Positions 24,065 to 36,502 of a stretch of DNA of 64,000 bases are shown one piece after another; within the stretch, counting starts at the first letter, position 1; each line of letters begins with the position of its first letter. The DNA comes from Neurospora crassa OR74A. Its lineage: Eukaryota; Ascomycota; Sordariomycetes; Sordariales; Sordariaceae. The translations under genes were made by a program, and so were the position numbers. The notes below the pieces were generated by a model. It had not been told where the DNA came from. It did not search any database and was given only the letters and a program-made list of their open reading frames with translations. Location: positions 2,356,001 to 2,420,000 of the forward strand of contig NC_026503.1 in the NCBI RefSeq assembly GCF_000182925.2, read 5' to 3'.

Positions 24065-24441
24065 ATGCCTCAGTACGCCTCTCGCGATGTCGGCGACCCG
24101 TCGCAAATCAAGAAGAACAAGCAAAGCATGGCCGATCTAAAACTCCGTCGATTGACCGAACTCAACAACCGACTACGTGAGGACTTGGAAAGGGAGAGGA
24201 TTCCGGTTAGCCAGGCAGCCAAGAGGTGAGAACTGCCATTCGTTGTTGCTCGGGTCGTTCGGCAACATGTGCCGGTCGTGGTTCAATGAGGCTGACAGTC
24301 GTTTCTTTTCCCCTATATAGCATAATCACCTACTGCAACAGCACACGAGACTACATGGTACCAAGTGTTTGGGGGCCGGTGCCCAAGTCCGAAGACCCGT
24401 ATTTGCCACAACAGAGCAGCGGGTGCTGCGTCGTCATGTAA
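24065..24441 (+). CDS. gng-1: Heterotrimeric G-protein gamma subunit
   Basis: Two exons, 24065-24225 and 24321-24441, give 93 aa. The fungal gamma subunit pairs with G-beta and is anchored to the plasma membrane by a lipid. It takes part in pheromone response, conidiation and growth signalling. The N-terminus (MPQYASRDVGDPSQ) is followed by a coiled-coil helix KKNKQSMADLKLRRLTELNNRL, the G-beta contact. The C-terminus YLPQQSSGCCVVM ends in CVVM, a CaaX box for farnesylation, with a preceding Cys that could be palmitoylated. The length and ending match fungal Ste18/GNG-1. Splicing joins AG|C as Ser, and the GTGAGA donor and ATATAG acceptor bound a 95-nt intron. The start is the only ATG that gives the family N-terminus. 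The CaaX processing would end with methylation by the Ste14-type enzyme encoded at 790-1731. Confidence 0.94.
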
Positions 24442-25573
24442 ATTGCCAACTGCGAAAAGCTACGACATCAATGCGGCGACAAAAGGGGAGGACATTCGAG
24501 TCACTCTGTTTAGCACGGGCGATCAGTTCAGCGTTTCGAAACAGCGATTCCTACGAAAGTCTTTTGGAGGGGCGGACACCGTCGTTTGCAAGCGGGATTG
24601 GATCCGGACGGAGTTGGTTTGGAAGGCCGAGAACGTTATCGGAGATTATGAGCGATCAGATGTGCATCATCGGGACGGAAAGAAGTCGGCATTGTTTGCG
24701 GTTCGTCCTTTTCGCCGCCATTATCACGATACGTCAAACCGGGGAGAAAGGTTTTGAGGAGTGAAGACACGACGGCTGGCCTGACCATAATGCTTATTCA
24801 AATACCCCCCATCCGTTACTTCGGATCTACGGCAGGCAGGCTCGGCAGACTCTTCAGCATGTAATACCTTTTTATTTTTCTATATTTTCTTTCCCTTTTT
24901 TTTGCTTCTTATTCCCCGGTTGTACTCTTTTATACTCGGCCTTCTCGATTCCCTTTTTTGTCTTTTACATGTGTATATCCTGCTTCATGAAGCGCTTTTC
25001 GCGCGGCTTCCTCTTCTGGGTCTGGAAAGGAAGGGGCTTACGACATGATAAGTGAGGCAAATGAAATGCACTAGACTATCGATTTTACTCAAACTGATGA
25101 TATTTGAATGAATGCATCAAAATAGCTCCAGTTTCCTCATCAACGGAATTTGATATCCTATGTGATGGATTGCTGCAGTTGGGTCGAGAGATAGACATTG
25201 AAAAATGTCTCTATCAGTGCACTTAACGGTTGGTAAATCCTCACATAGTAGTAATCCATTTTGGGGATCTCGCACTGGTTGTTGATGAACTCATGTTTAG
25301 TTCGGAGGCGTGATGACGCACAGGCGATTCGGGGTGCGGAACCCATCCGATGGAGCTGAGTAGGTATGTACAGCTCCAGGATTTAGCCGTTTCTCGTGTG
25401 GACTTCCCTCCAAATCACATGAACTCCCACTTACACGCCGCCACCTAAAACCGACCAGAGTGAGAAAAACACGCAAAGTCCATAACAATCAAGAGGCCTC
25501 CATCTACGCGAATATATATACATGTACATCACTCTCATTCTTGACATAGCATTTCCCAGTACACACAAGGATA
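24442..25573. other. Intergenic region, G-gamma / Rdx gene
   Basis: 1.1 kb. The left part is the G-gamma 3' flank, T-rich near 24865-24910. The right part is the promoter of the Rdx gene. A TATA-like string (AATATATATAC) lies near 25509-25519, about 60 bp before the next start codon. No gene is seen. Confidence 0.5.
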
Positions 25574-26570
25574 ATGGACCAATCTCCTACTACTACCAGT
25601 GCCTCGACTCCAACTTTACTTCCTCGTGTTACCATCCGCTTTTGTACGCAGTGCAAGTGGATGCTTAGGGCAGCATATGTGAGTAGAAAGTTTCCTGAAG
25701 ATATCAAGTACTTTTCAGACGCTTCGAGTCTCGCCACTGTCATCTATTCACCGTCTCGGAAGAGGGTTTCTGAATTCCCTAACCCCCACCTCACCCTCCC
25801 ACTTCACCTATACCATTCATCATCCACACTTTCACCAATCGCGTTCCCGTTAAATACACATGAATCACATGAACCTCAGCTACATCTCCAAAAATTCTAA
25901 CCCCCCTTCTCAAATACAGTACGCCCAAGAACTCCTCTCAACCTTCTCCACTTCTCTCGGCGAGGTCGCTCTCCAGCCCTCAACAGGCGGCACTTTTATC
26001 GTCGACATCACTTACGCCGCCGCCGCCGCCGCCGCTGCTACCACCGCCACCACTCTGGACAACCGAGCTTCTACCACCACTCCCGAAATACAGCAAAAGA
26101 CAATCTGGGATCGCAAAACAGACGGCGGCTTCCCCGAAACCAAGGAGCTCAAGAGGCGGGTGAGAGACGTGATTCAACCCGAGAGAAATCTGGGGCATGT
26201 TGATCGGGATTATCATTCCAAGAAGCAACAGGAGCAGCAGCCGGCTACGGAAGAAGCTACTATGGAAGCTATAACAGGAACCAACAAGTCTACGGAGGCT
26301 GATGCTGCCCCCCAGCAGCAAAGTACCTCTAACAACAAGACAGAGTGTGCCGATTGCGATAACTGGATGACTGAGGAGACTTACAAGGGAGGGGATTTTG
26401 AAGGAGGACATGCTGGTGGGAGTGGGGCGAGGCAAAGCGGAGAGCAGAGTAGTAAGACGACCGGGGAAGGAACTGGAACTGATACGAGGGGAGGTAGCGG
26501 AGAAAAGAAGACGGCTGATTCTAGCTGGATGACTGAGGAGACTTATAAGGACTTGGAGGGTGGACATTGA
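25574..26570 (+). CDS. Rdx (SelW/SelT/SelH-like) family protein with repeated C-terminal tail
   Basis: Two exons, 25574-25678 and 25920-26570, joined in phase 0 (LRAAY|YAQELL), give 251 aa. The first 95 or so residues form a thioredoxin-like Rdx domain. VTIRFCTQCKWMLRAAYYAQELLSTF contains the redox motif CTQC at about residues 24-27, with Cys at the position used by selenocysteine in animal SelW. LGEVALQPSTGGTFIVDI is the second family block. A poly-Ala run from a GCC repeat follows, then IWDRKTDGGFPETKELKRRVRD, typical of fungal members. The tail is hydrophilic and holds two copies of WMTEETYK, near residues 184-191 and 238-245, each followed by an EGGH string; the last copy ends the protein. 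A CADC motif precedes the first copy. The function in fungi is not established; a thiol-redox role is inferred from the fold. Confidence 0.85.
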
Positions 26571-29039
26571 ATTAGGGGATGGATGGGTGGGATATTGAAG
26601 AAAGGAGGGATATCTGGTTAAATGGTTGTGGGTTGTGGTTTCGAAGGTTAGATAACTAGTTGGGTTGGGATATTCGCTCTCTCGCTCTGCGCATAAGCAC
26701 AAGCGCTATTTCTTCGCCCTTCCTCCATGGGCACGATTGGAATTTATGATAAACGGTCGAAGCCAACTCAGATTGGTACTGAGTTGGACTGCCATGACGC
26801 TTCACTATGAGTGTAGAACAGGGCTGCGGTCTTTAAGAAGCCTGGTGACGAGTGAATCCATGGGGAACATCGAGAACATGAGCCCAGGAGGAAACAAATC
26901 GACGTATGGGGGATTCAAAAACAGCTGATGATCCTTTGACATACAAGTATCATGCCTAAAACAGGGTAGATGAACCAGGTACGGGTCTAGATCATATACC
27001 TTTCGGGGGATTTACTTTCTGGAAAACCTGGAGCGGGTGAAGTCAAAGATGTCAGGTATACGAAAGGAGCAGGAAATGGGTGAGCTTTTCCCGAAAGTCA
27101 GTTTCCAGATATTTGAAGGTAGATGCCCCAAGGCAAGTAAACTCGCGAAGTTCACAACGCACTGTAGAAAGTGAAGATGAAGTACTAATGAGATCGATTC
27201 ACCATCACTCTTCCCCTTCATAATTCGGATTGCTGTGAATATCCTATCTTTCAAGTGTGATAATCAAGGTGCTCGTATTGACACTCGGAAACTACGAAGT
27301 TATGAAGGGAAATGTATTACAGCAAGGTGTAGAGGAAAAAACACTATGAGGCAATGTTCGTTGGCAGTAAGCCTTGTGAGAGCTCATGAACACAAGAGTA
27401 TAACCAGTGCTGCTTGACTGCATATTTCCCATTATCTAACGCAAGATACGCGACAAAAACAAAGCTCACGCAACGAAGGGAGCACAAAGTGAAGGAAAGA
27501 CCTAAAACGAAAAGAAACTTAGCAATAAGTAACAAAACAAACTATTGAGGATACGTCCACGTATACATCAAAGATACCTGCCCCTTGCTCAACCCCCAGC
27601 CCCCGACTTAAGACTCCAGGCCCCTTCTCTGTCATCCCTCTCCGTCCGGCTTTTCCACATACTTGACAAATAGGGCTACGATACCCCCTCTCATTGTTCG
27701 TCCCACTCATCGTATCTTCAACGTAATATACGCATTGCTAGACGACTCACTTGACTTCGAGAACCACCCTCTATCCCGCTCGATCGTAATGTATAATTAC
27801 ACTGGTAAACATACAGGAATTCCAAACACAACACGACGACAACCTGTATCTCAGTATCACTCTTGCCTCTCAGTCACCGTATGCCACCGCCAGTTCACGT
27901 TTTCACGATGAGCCTGATTGATCAACCCATCGGTCAATGCCCCGCGCACTCCCTACCGCCGGCACGCTTGCCTCCTCTTTCTCGAATACAGCATGGTGTT
28001 CGCCTCATAATCACCCAGTAGCAACCGTCCCCCTCCCTTTCCCCCAAGAACAAGAAAAACTCGAGCCTGCCAAGACGTTCTGCCATCTTCATGTTCATAA
28101 CCTAGGACGCCATATCGTACTTCTTCTCTTTGTCCTGTCCTGCCCAACGCCTCTCTCCTGCTTTTCTATCCATCCAGCGTGGCAGAATCGGGCCTGAGCG
28201 CAGAAAACCACCGCCTTTCATCCCATCTGCTTCTTCTCTGGTATCACCAAGGCGCTCCGTCTCATCCGTTTGCAATGTTCGTAGCTTTACCTCTGCGATG
28301 GTGCCCTGGCCATTTTGGTAACTACAAGAGCCTAGGTCGTGAGAGTCGTAGGAAGGTAAGGCGGAAGTGTCGTTTGACCAGGCCGAAAAGCTGGTAAATT
28401 AAAGCGGAGATATGTTGTGATGCTGCTGCAACGTGTATACCTTTCGAAACTGAGCCGTAAATGTAAAATAGCGGAGTGGCGAAACACAGCATGCCGTAGT
28501 CAGAAAGTGCTGGAGCGGATGTAAACGAACAAATTTTCAATACACTCTCCCATGACGGAATGACATATGCCTTTGGCGAAAAGCGACACAAAACAACTAG
28601 TTTCCCCCCAAGACACACACTGCTTATCTATACCTTTCCTAGCAGGAGTAGTGACCAGACAAGAAAAAGAAAAGGTCGTTCGTTATTCATCCCCCGAGAT
28701 ATAAAAAGATTCCCTTTCCTTCCTACCCTCTCGAGTTGTGTGGAGACCGGACGGATGGAGAGACAGGACGGGCAGACGTGGCTTTCGTTTCGTTGGCACG
28801 GCAGGAGGGGCGAGGACCTCCCCAAAAGAAGTGGTCGGAACAGACGGCAGACGGGATGATGGCTGGGAGCCCTGGCGATCAGGAAACATGGCGGCGGTAG
28901 ACAAGCTGACGGTAAGATACTCATGTTCGTTGCGGGCGGGCGAAAGTATCAGACGTTTATCGGCGGCCGAACCTAAAGGAAAACGGGTGTGTTCGTAAGA
29001 AAATTCTTTACTTGTGCTTCTTGGGGGTCTTGAATTGCT
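26571..29039. other. Convergent intergenic region, Rdx gene / PP1
   Basis: About 2.5 kb between two stop codons. No gene is supportable; small frames on both strands have no domain features. The right side should include the PP1 3'UTR. Confidence 0.5.
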
Positions 29040-30217
<1,178 letters not shown>

Positions 30218-31910
30218 TGCAAAATCCTCACCAACCGGAGAGATACCGCGCACAGGTTTTCGAAGTCACGGTAACGACCGACAAACCCCAGCTAGTCGGA
30301 TGGGACGGGTCTAAAAGAGCGGCACGCGTAAGGAGTAGGAAACTGGGGTAGATGCACTTCTGCAAAGCTAAACGACTAATTCAAGACGTTAGACATTGCC
30401 AATGACGACGCAGATTCTGATTGGGGTTTGCCGCACGCGATCGCGATGGCGGGAAAATGAAGGAGGAGCGACGGCTGGGCAGAGACTGGGAAGCCGCAAT
30501 GTAACGGCAGTTGATCAACTTACGCTCAGAAGCGATCCCAGCAAGAAGCGATTGTTGGGGGTTTTTTTTTTTTTGGAGAGGCGAACGCGTTCTCCTTGGG
30601 AATACAGCAAGCGGTGATTTTTTTGGTGTTTTTTTTTTCTGGAAATAGGTATTCTTTCGGATACCGAATGTTGTGCTTTGGTTTTAGTAAATCGTCACTG
30701 GGTTTGGCGGAGGTGCGAACGGTCTAGAGCAAGCGCAAGCAAATCTCGTCGGAATTGCGAAGAAATCGGTCCGGTAGTACGCGGCGACAAGAGGGTTAGC
30801 AATGATGGAAAAAGGAGACGGCTCCAGAAGTCTCTGATCGTCCTTTGTGAGGTAACGTGTTTTTTTTTTTTTGTCGCGCGGACGGGGCTGGGGCAAAACG
30901 CCGTGTCGTCGTCGAAAATCTGGGTTCGAAAAGGTCGGGTGTAGAAGGGGAGTTCAAGTAGTCCTGAGACTGCGGGAGAGGCTGTCACTGCCACTGCCAA
31001 AACCACGGTCGGGAAAAACTGGTCGATGGACTGCCCGGGAGAGTGCAAAGTGCTGCAGCGAGGTGCAGTACAGAGCGCTGGGCCGGTCGGAGGGTCGCTG
31101 GAAAAAGCTGCGTCTAATTGAGCGACGGAGGCCAGAAGACGAGATACCGCGAGATGATGCCTATGATAATAGGACTTCTATCGCCAGGGTGGGGTTGAAA
31201 ATGCGCGTTCTTTGTGGTTAAAGACGTCGCCCTGTTTTGGTTGGGATAGAAAGCGTCGGGAGAAAAAAATCAACGTCGGTGGTGGTTGCTTAGAGACTTT
31301 TGGGAGGAGACGGACAAGCGCAGACGCTTCCACTTGGGCTGCCCGCTGCTGGGGGGGGGGGGTCCGGCCGGGCGATGGGCTAGGTAGAGGTAGGTAGGTA
31401 GAGAAGACTGGCGACTGGACTGGACGGGGACGCAGAGAAGGGATTGGGCTACTGGGCCGATGGAGCAGCAAGATTTACACGCACGCAACGCAGCTAATGA
31501 AACGCACAGGGCTTCCAGACTACCTACTAGCAGTGGAGAGCAGTAGGTAGAGGTAGGCAGGCAGGTCCAGGTCCAGGTCCGCGTTCTTTCAAGCCCAGGT
31601 CAGGTCACCTCGGTGCCTGCCAGTCAGGTTATCGTTACAACAACCACAACAGGCGTCCGGTCGGGTCGGGTTTCGGTGCAGTTGTGATCTTTTCCGCCGA
31701 CTGGGCTCTCATCCACATCGATGGAATGAACAGGACAGCACTCAGTGACATGGAACGAAAAAAACTCGAAACATCCGACGCGATGGCAGGCCAGAACAAC
31801 CCTCAACTTAAACTCAAACATACCTACCTACGGCTGAAATAACCCAAACAAGGACAGGCTCAGATTGGGTGAGCTAGGTTAGGTAGTTGGTACCTAGGTT
31901 GCCAGCCAGG

Positions 31911-31928
31911 TAGGTAGGTACCTACCTA
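31911..31928. repeat. TAGGTA-type perfect palindrome
   Basis: TAGGTAGGTACCTACCTA is its own reverse complement over 18 bp. It lies in a cluster of TAGGTA/TACCTA motifs about 1.7 kb upstream of the PP1 start codon. Confidence 0.85.
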
Positions 31929-34900
31929 GGTTTCGCGCCCGCTCTGAATCTCCGTCAGATCCTGGCCGAGCCCTTGTGCCCTTTCCAGTTGCAGTGAAGC
32001 GGCCCTTCCAACTTGGCTCGAGAAAAATTGCATGCACTCGCCTCTGGGGAAGCAGGTATGATGATAGGTCGGTCCATGTTGCTCACTAACGCGACTGGGT
32101 AGGAGCTGCGCTGCCTTCCCCCGCAACTGCGAGCACTTCTGTTAGCAAGAGTCCCGAACACCGGACCCTCCTTGGCAGGTCTAGGCCTGGGATTGGCTCG
32201 CCTAAAAGCCGCTTGCGATCCCGTTGGTGGGTGTCGCCTGGAACTTCCATCTCTCCCAACCCTCCAACTTCCCCCTCCCTGTGTAGAGATAGTGGACTGT
32301 GAGTGTGACACCTTACCTGGTATGTACACGGCAATAGCAAAGACGGGAATGCCTTCTTGGTCGCCTTGTTGTTACTTTGCATTGGTATTCCGGCTTTGTC
32401 CTCTTTGCTCGTTTCCCCCCACCATCAGCATCAGGTTCCGCAAACGCAATGATAGGCAGGGCAGCCTGGCTACATGGCCTACACCTAGATCAGGCACAAG
32501 CACCCGGTATGCATGATTACAACAGCTCGAAGCGAAGGAGTATAAAGACAGGTCGACAGGCAACGGATATCCAGTCAACAACGAGCAAAATATTCGAGCG
32601 ACTCAGCCGCCGACGTGTATCCGCAAGATCAGTGAGACTGGGAGCTCGACAGCAAATGCGCAAAGCCTCAGTCAGGCTGTCGAGAATCTTGGGCATCTTG
32701 GAGATCCAGGTAGTCCTCTGCGGTCATAGGTGATGCTTAGCTGCATATCAAAACCTGAGATTCTGGTAACTCAAGAATGCCAGTTTCCGTCAAAAAAGGA
32801 AGCCCTTTGGCAAAATTACCGGGTTGCTAGAATCCGGTACCTTGTCCATGCAGACAGAGTAGTGTCAACATGACTGACTTTCTTTGAACCACCATCGCCA
32901 CACCACCAAGGAGAAAGAAATTCTGATAGGTCCAAGTCGGCTAAGATCTTGGACTTGTCTGCGATATGATGAGAAGAGACTCGACCATCACAACAACATC
33001 AGAGTATGGAAACTCCGACCTTTTATCCCTTGAAGTGGTGGTTGGTCGCTTTGGGCTATCGCCATGACGAGACATAGCAATATATCACACACACGAAACC
33101 AACAACTAGGCGCCCACTATGTCTGAACCCATATCTTTGGTAACTTTCGGTTTACACCTATCTCGGGGCCAACGGCGCCTGAACTAAGACCTGGACCCGC
33201 GGGACCTCAGAATAAATGTTTCAGCAATGTGTCGAGGTCTCCCTTGTCACTTTCACCTCATTGCCGTTCTCCTCGACTTTCCGGGTCACAACTCCGTTTC
33301 GTCAGATGGGACGGCTCCTGATTTGCTCGGACAGGTCTCCCTTCAGAACAACGATCCTCACGATCCTTGCTATGTCTGGGCATTCGTTCAGCCCCGAGTC
33401 TTTTAAAAACCGAACGCCTTTCAACGGCTGGCTTCCCGAAGTCTTCCAACCGCAGCTCATCATCCAAAGTGCATAGTCTGCCCCACCAGACAATTCCAAT
33501 TTGACGACCTTGTACATATCGTCAAACACAGCACCCCTCGTCCGCTTCTGGAATCCAAGAGACACGAGGCTCGAACTGCAGCAGCTCCTCAAGTGTCCAA
33601 TGCTGTTCTGCTGCTACAGCGAGGATCGACTATGTGCCTTGCCATCGAGCCCGAATCAATGGGGGTCACCCAAGCTCGATTTTCTTTTGCTTTGTCACCC
33701 CGTCAACACCTTTCCCCTCTAGTACCTAATTACCGGTCAAGACTAGGCACTGCATCCAAACGACTTGGCCGGAAGAGCTCTGTTGTCGTTCGTGTTGCCC
33801 CTCCACCGTACAAGGCCTAGACTGCCCAGAGTAGCATGACTTTCTTTGTTTGGGTTACCACGGAAGGCGGGGCAGCCCCTCCATTAGGCGTCCCCCCCCC
33901 TCCACAACACCCATCCCCCCCTTCTCCAGCTCGAGTCCCCTCCTCCGCAGTCAAGTGTATGGAGCGCGCCCTACCCCCCTCCTCTCCTTCTCTCCCTCCT
34001 TTGTAAAGCCCCTCCGTATCTCCAGCTGAACCATGACTGCACCGGGATCTGTTTATAAACAAATAAAATAAAATATAAAAACAGTTCAAAAAGGAACGCT
34101 GGTCCTACCACCCGTCCTCTGGACTCGATTCCATGCCCCTCCATCCTATGCTGTCATTGTGCGCAAGTTCCGATTTCCATTTGTCCAAAATTATTTATTT
34201 TGTTTCACTGCTCATCGCCCGTTAAATATCATTATTTCTTCTTCTGTCACATGATCCATTATGTATGGCTATCTGTTCAACTTTCCCAATGCTTGATACA
34301 TTTCTTGCAGAAAGTAACTCTTCTTTTTTTTCTTTTTTTCTTTTCCTTTAGCTTGATATGACAGAATGGATCACGATTTCCAACTAGCTATAATCAAGCC
34401 AACGTCCATCCTGTTTCTCTAACGTACCGACCGAGCGTATTATTGCGGGCTGTCAACGACGGGGGAAACCTGCTACAGAGAGTATGTTTATGCCGGATAT
34501 GCATCCAGGGTTCATCCTCTTCTCCCTCCCTCGCCAACCCCAACTTTTTACGAAACGATCTTCGTCCCTTCCATCCCACTCGCATCCTCGCTTCCCTATC
34601 CCATTCATCCATCCTTCATGCTCTTGTATGTCATAGGTCCACCTCAGTGACACTGAGTGACTGCAAGCCATACATACCTACGTCTACCTACCTTACACTT
34701 ACTGCACATACCCTGATCCGCGCGGCGGAGCGGAGAGCAATCATGATGAGATCAAATCATCGGAACGGAGGAAGAAGCCAAGATTTCTCATGTGTCCATA
34801 TATATATACGTAATGTAAGTAATGCAAGCATGGAAGATGAGACTCGGGCTTGCTCGGCAGAGAAACAGAAAGAAGAACAAACAGAAAGAAGAAGAAACAG

Positions 34901-35506
34901 AAAGAAGAAGAAACAAAAAAAGAGGAAGAGAGCAAGAAACGAAACAAAACCAGCTCCCGATAATACGGGAGAGATAGTGTAGGAAGACCACCAGCCTGAC
35001 TGACATCACTTTCACTCGTTGGTGTGGGAACAAATTGAAACTACGAAGATCAATCTGACAGATCAGATAATGGTTCAGCCTGCCTGCCTAGCTGCAACGG
35101 AAAACAACGAAGTATGGTAGATCTTATTTGTTTGGGTTGGGTTGAGCGAGTCCATCTACCTACCTACTTAGCTAGGTCGGCATCTCAACAAGGTGTTTGT
35201 CTGCATATAGTGACATAGGTATAGTGACAGTATTACATTCAACAAGAACCTGATGCTGATAGTTCGACACGTGGGAAGGCAGAGACTAGAAAAAGGTATG
35301 TCGTGATGATACCTGCGCAATTCCGTGAGAAGACAATGGAAGGGACATGACGATAAAGGCTGTTGGCGTATATGTACCTGTGGACCGACGGTTTGCTTTC
35401 TCAACAATGAGTACACCTGTACTCTGGGGTAAAGGAAGGAGGAGGGTCTTTCTTCAGCAATACAAGTTACACAGCGTTCGCAGGTATGAAGGGAACATGG
35501 ACGTGA

Positions 35507-35508
<2 letters not shown>

Positions 35509-35550
<42 letters not shown>
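35509..35550 (+). repeat. Poly-T tract, 42 T
   Basis: An uninterrupted run of 42 T in intergenic DNA, the first of three long homopolymers within 670 bp. Its true length may differ because such tracts are prone to sequencing and assembly error. Confidence 0.9.
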
Positions 35551-35555
<5 letters not shown>

Positions 35556-35812
35556 TTAGCTCATTAATTGATGATTTTGGAAACGATAATCTAGCTACAA
35601 CGCGATCAAGCTCCCAGGTGGTCAGGAAAACGATGTGGTCCATGTATATCTGACTTGAGTTTATCCATTGACGCTCTTGCTCATGTCTAAAATATGATAA
35701 TGAAGGTGTGTTTGATTTGGATATGTGTAGAAGTAAGGGACCGCAGTCAAGGTCAACTCTAATACCTACTATACCACTCACTACCGTAATAGCAAGCAAG
35801 AAGTCCCATCCA

Positions 35813-35815
<3 letters not shown>

Positions 35816-35845
<30 letters not shown>
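35816..35845 (+). repeat. Poly-G tract, 30 G
   Basis: An uninterrupted run of 30 G in intergenic DNA. Runs of this length can form G-quadruplexes and are rare; the exact length is uncertain for the usual sequencing reasons. Confidence 0.9.
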
Positions 35846-35846
<1 letters not shown>

Positions 35847-36122
35847 AAGAGAAAACCAATGTAATGAATATCTGTTTCACGCCTCTTCGCCTGTTTGGTT
35901 ATCATATAAAGAACATTGATCCGACCCCTTTGCCCTCCACGCCTACTCCTGACCCATCCCATATCACCCATTTCGTTCCGTTTGGCTACATAAAACTCGA
36001 GATGGGAAACACAACTGGTATAAAAGAAACCTGCCAGAAAACCAAAAAGAAAAACCTTCTCACGTAGCAAAACCCGATAAAGAGGCAGGCAATACAAGGC
36101 AACAAGGAAGAGAAGGCGATTG

Positions 36123-36128
36123 CTGGGC

Positions 36129-36179
<51 letters not shown>

Positions 36180-36317
36180 ATAAACGCCCTCGACAAAACG
36201 TGCCACGCCGACGCAGAGATGGTTGAAGTATCCATACACAATACCATGATGCACCTCCAACAAACACAAGAAAGCAAACACAAGAAATAAAAAGGAAACC
36301 AAGGAACACGCACTTAC
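36123..36317 (-). other. Possible 3'UTR intron of the NTO1-like gene
   Basis: On the minus strand a consensus AAG|GTAAGT donor starts at 36317. A CCCAG acceptor ends at 36123, directly after the T48 tract, which would act as an unusually long polypyrimidine tract. The span of 195 nt is within the fungal range. No coding frame supports it, so it would lie in the 3' untranslated region of the gene ending at 36503. Confidence 0.4.
36130..36177 (+). repeat. Poly-A tract, 48 A (T48 on the minus strand)
   Basis: An uninterrupted run of 48 A, lying about 330 bp beyond the NTO1-like stop codon. Read on the minus strand it is a T48 tract directly followed by GGCCCAG. Confidence 0.9.
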
Positions 36318-36502
36318 CTTGCTCGGAGGTGGGGAGTACTTAGAGGTAGGTTTTGCGCGAGGAGGTGAGAGATGAAGAAAAAAATCGAAGAAAAGAATAT
36401 TTTCCGAATTAAACTTGGTAAGAAAGAAACACGACACATGAGTGGAACCCAGCTCCATCCATTTACTTCATAAACGCTGGCTCGCCATCTCATGTCATGT
36501 CG

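Larger units (their letters stand above)
30218..36502. other. Long intergenic region between PP1 and the NTO1-like gene
   Basis: 6.3 kb between two minus-strand genes. It should carry the PP1 promoter and leader on the left and the NTO1-like 3' flank on the right. No conserved coding frame is seen. It contains several T and G runs (12 G at 31351-31362), CAGGTC repeats near 31561-31580, TAGGTA palindromes near 31911 and the large homopolymers described separately. A long non-coding transcript is possible but not shown. Confidence 0.5.

Noticed and set aside
35467-36458. Minus-strand frames rich in Phe, Pro or Lys
   Set aside because: They arise from translating the T42, G30 and A48 homopolymers.
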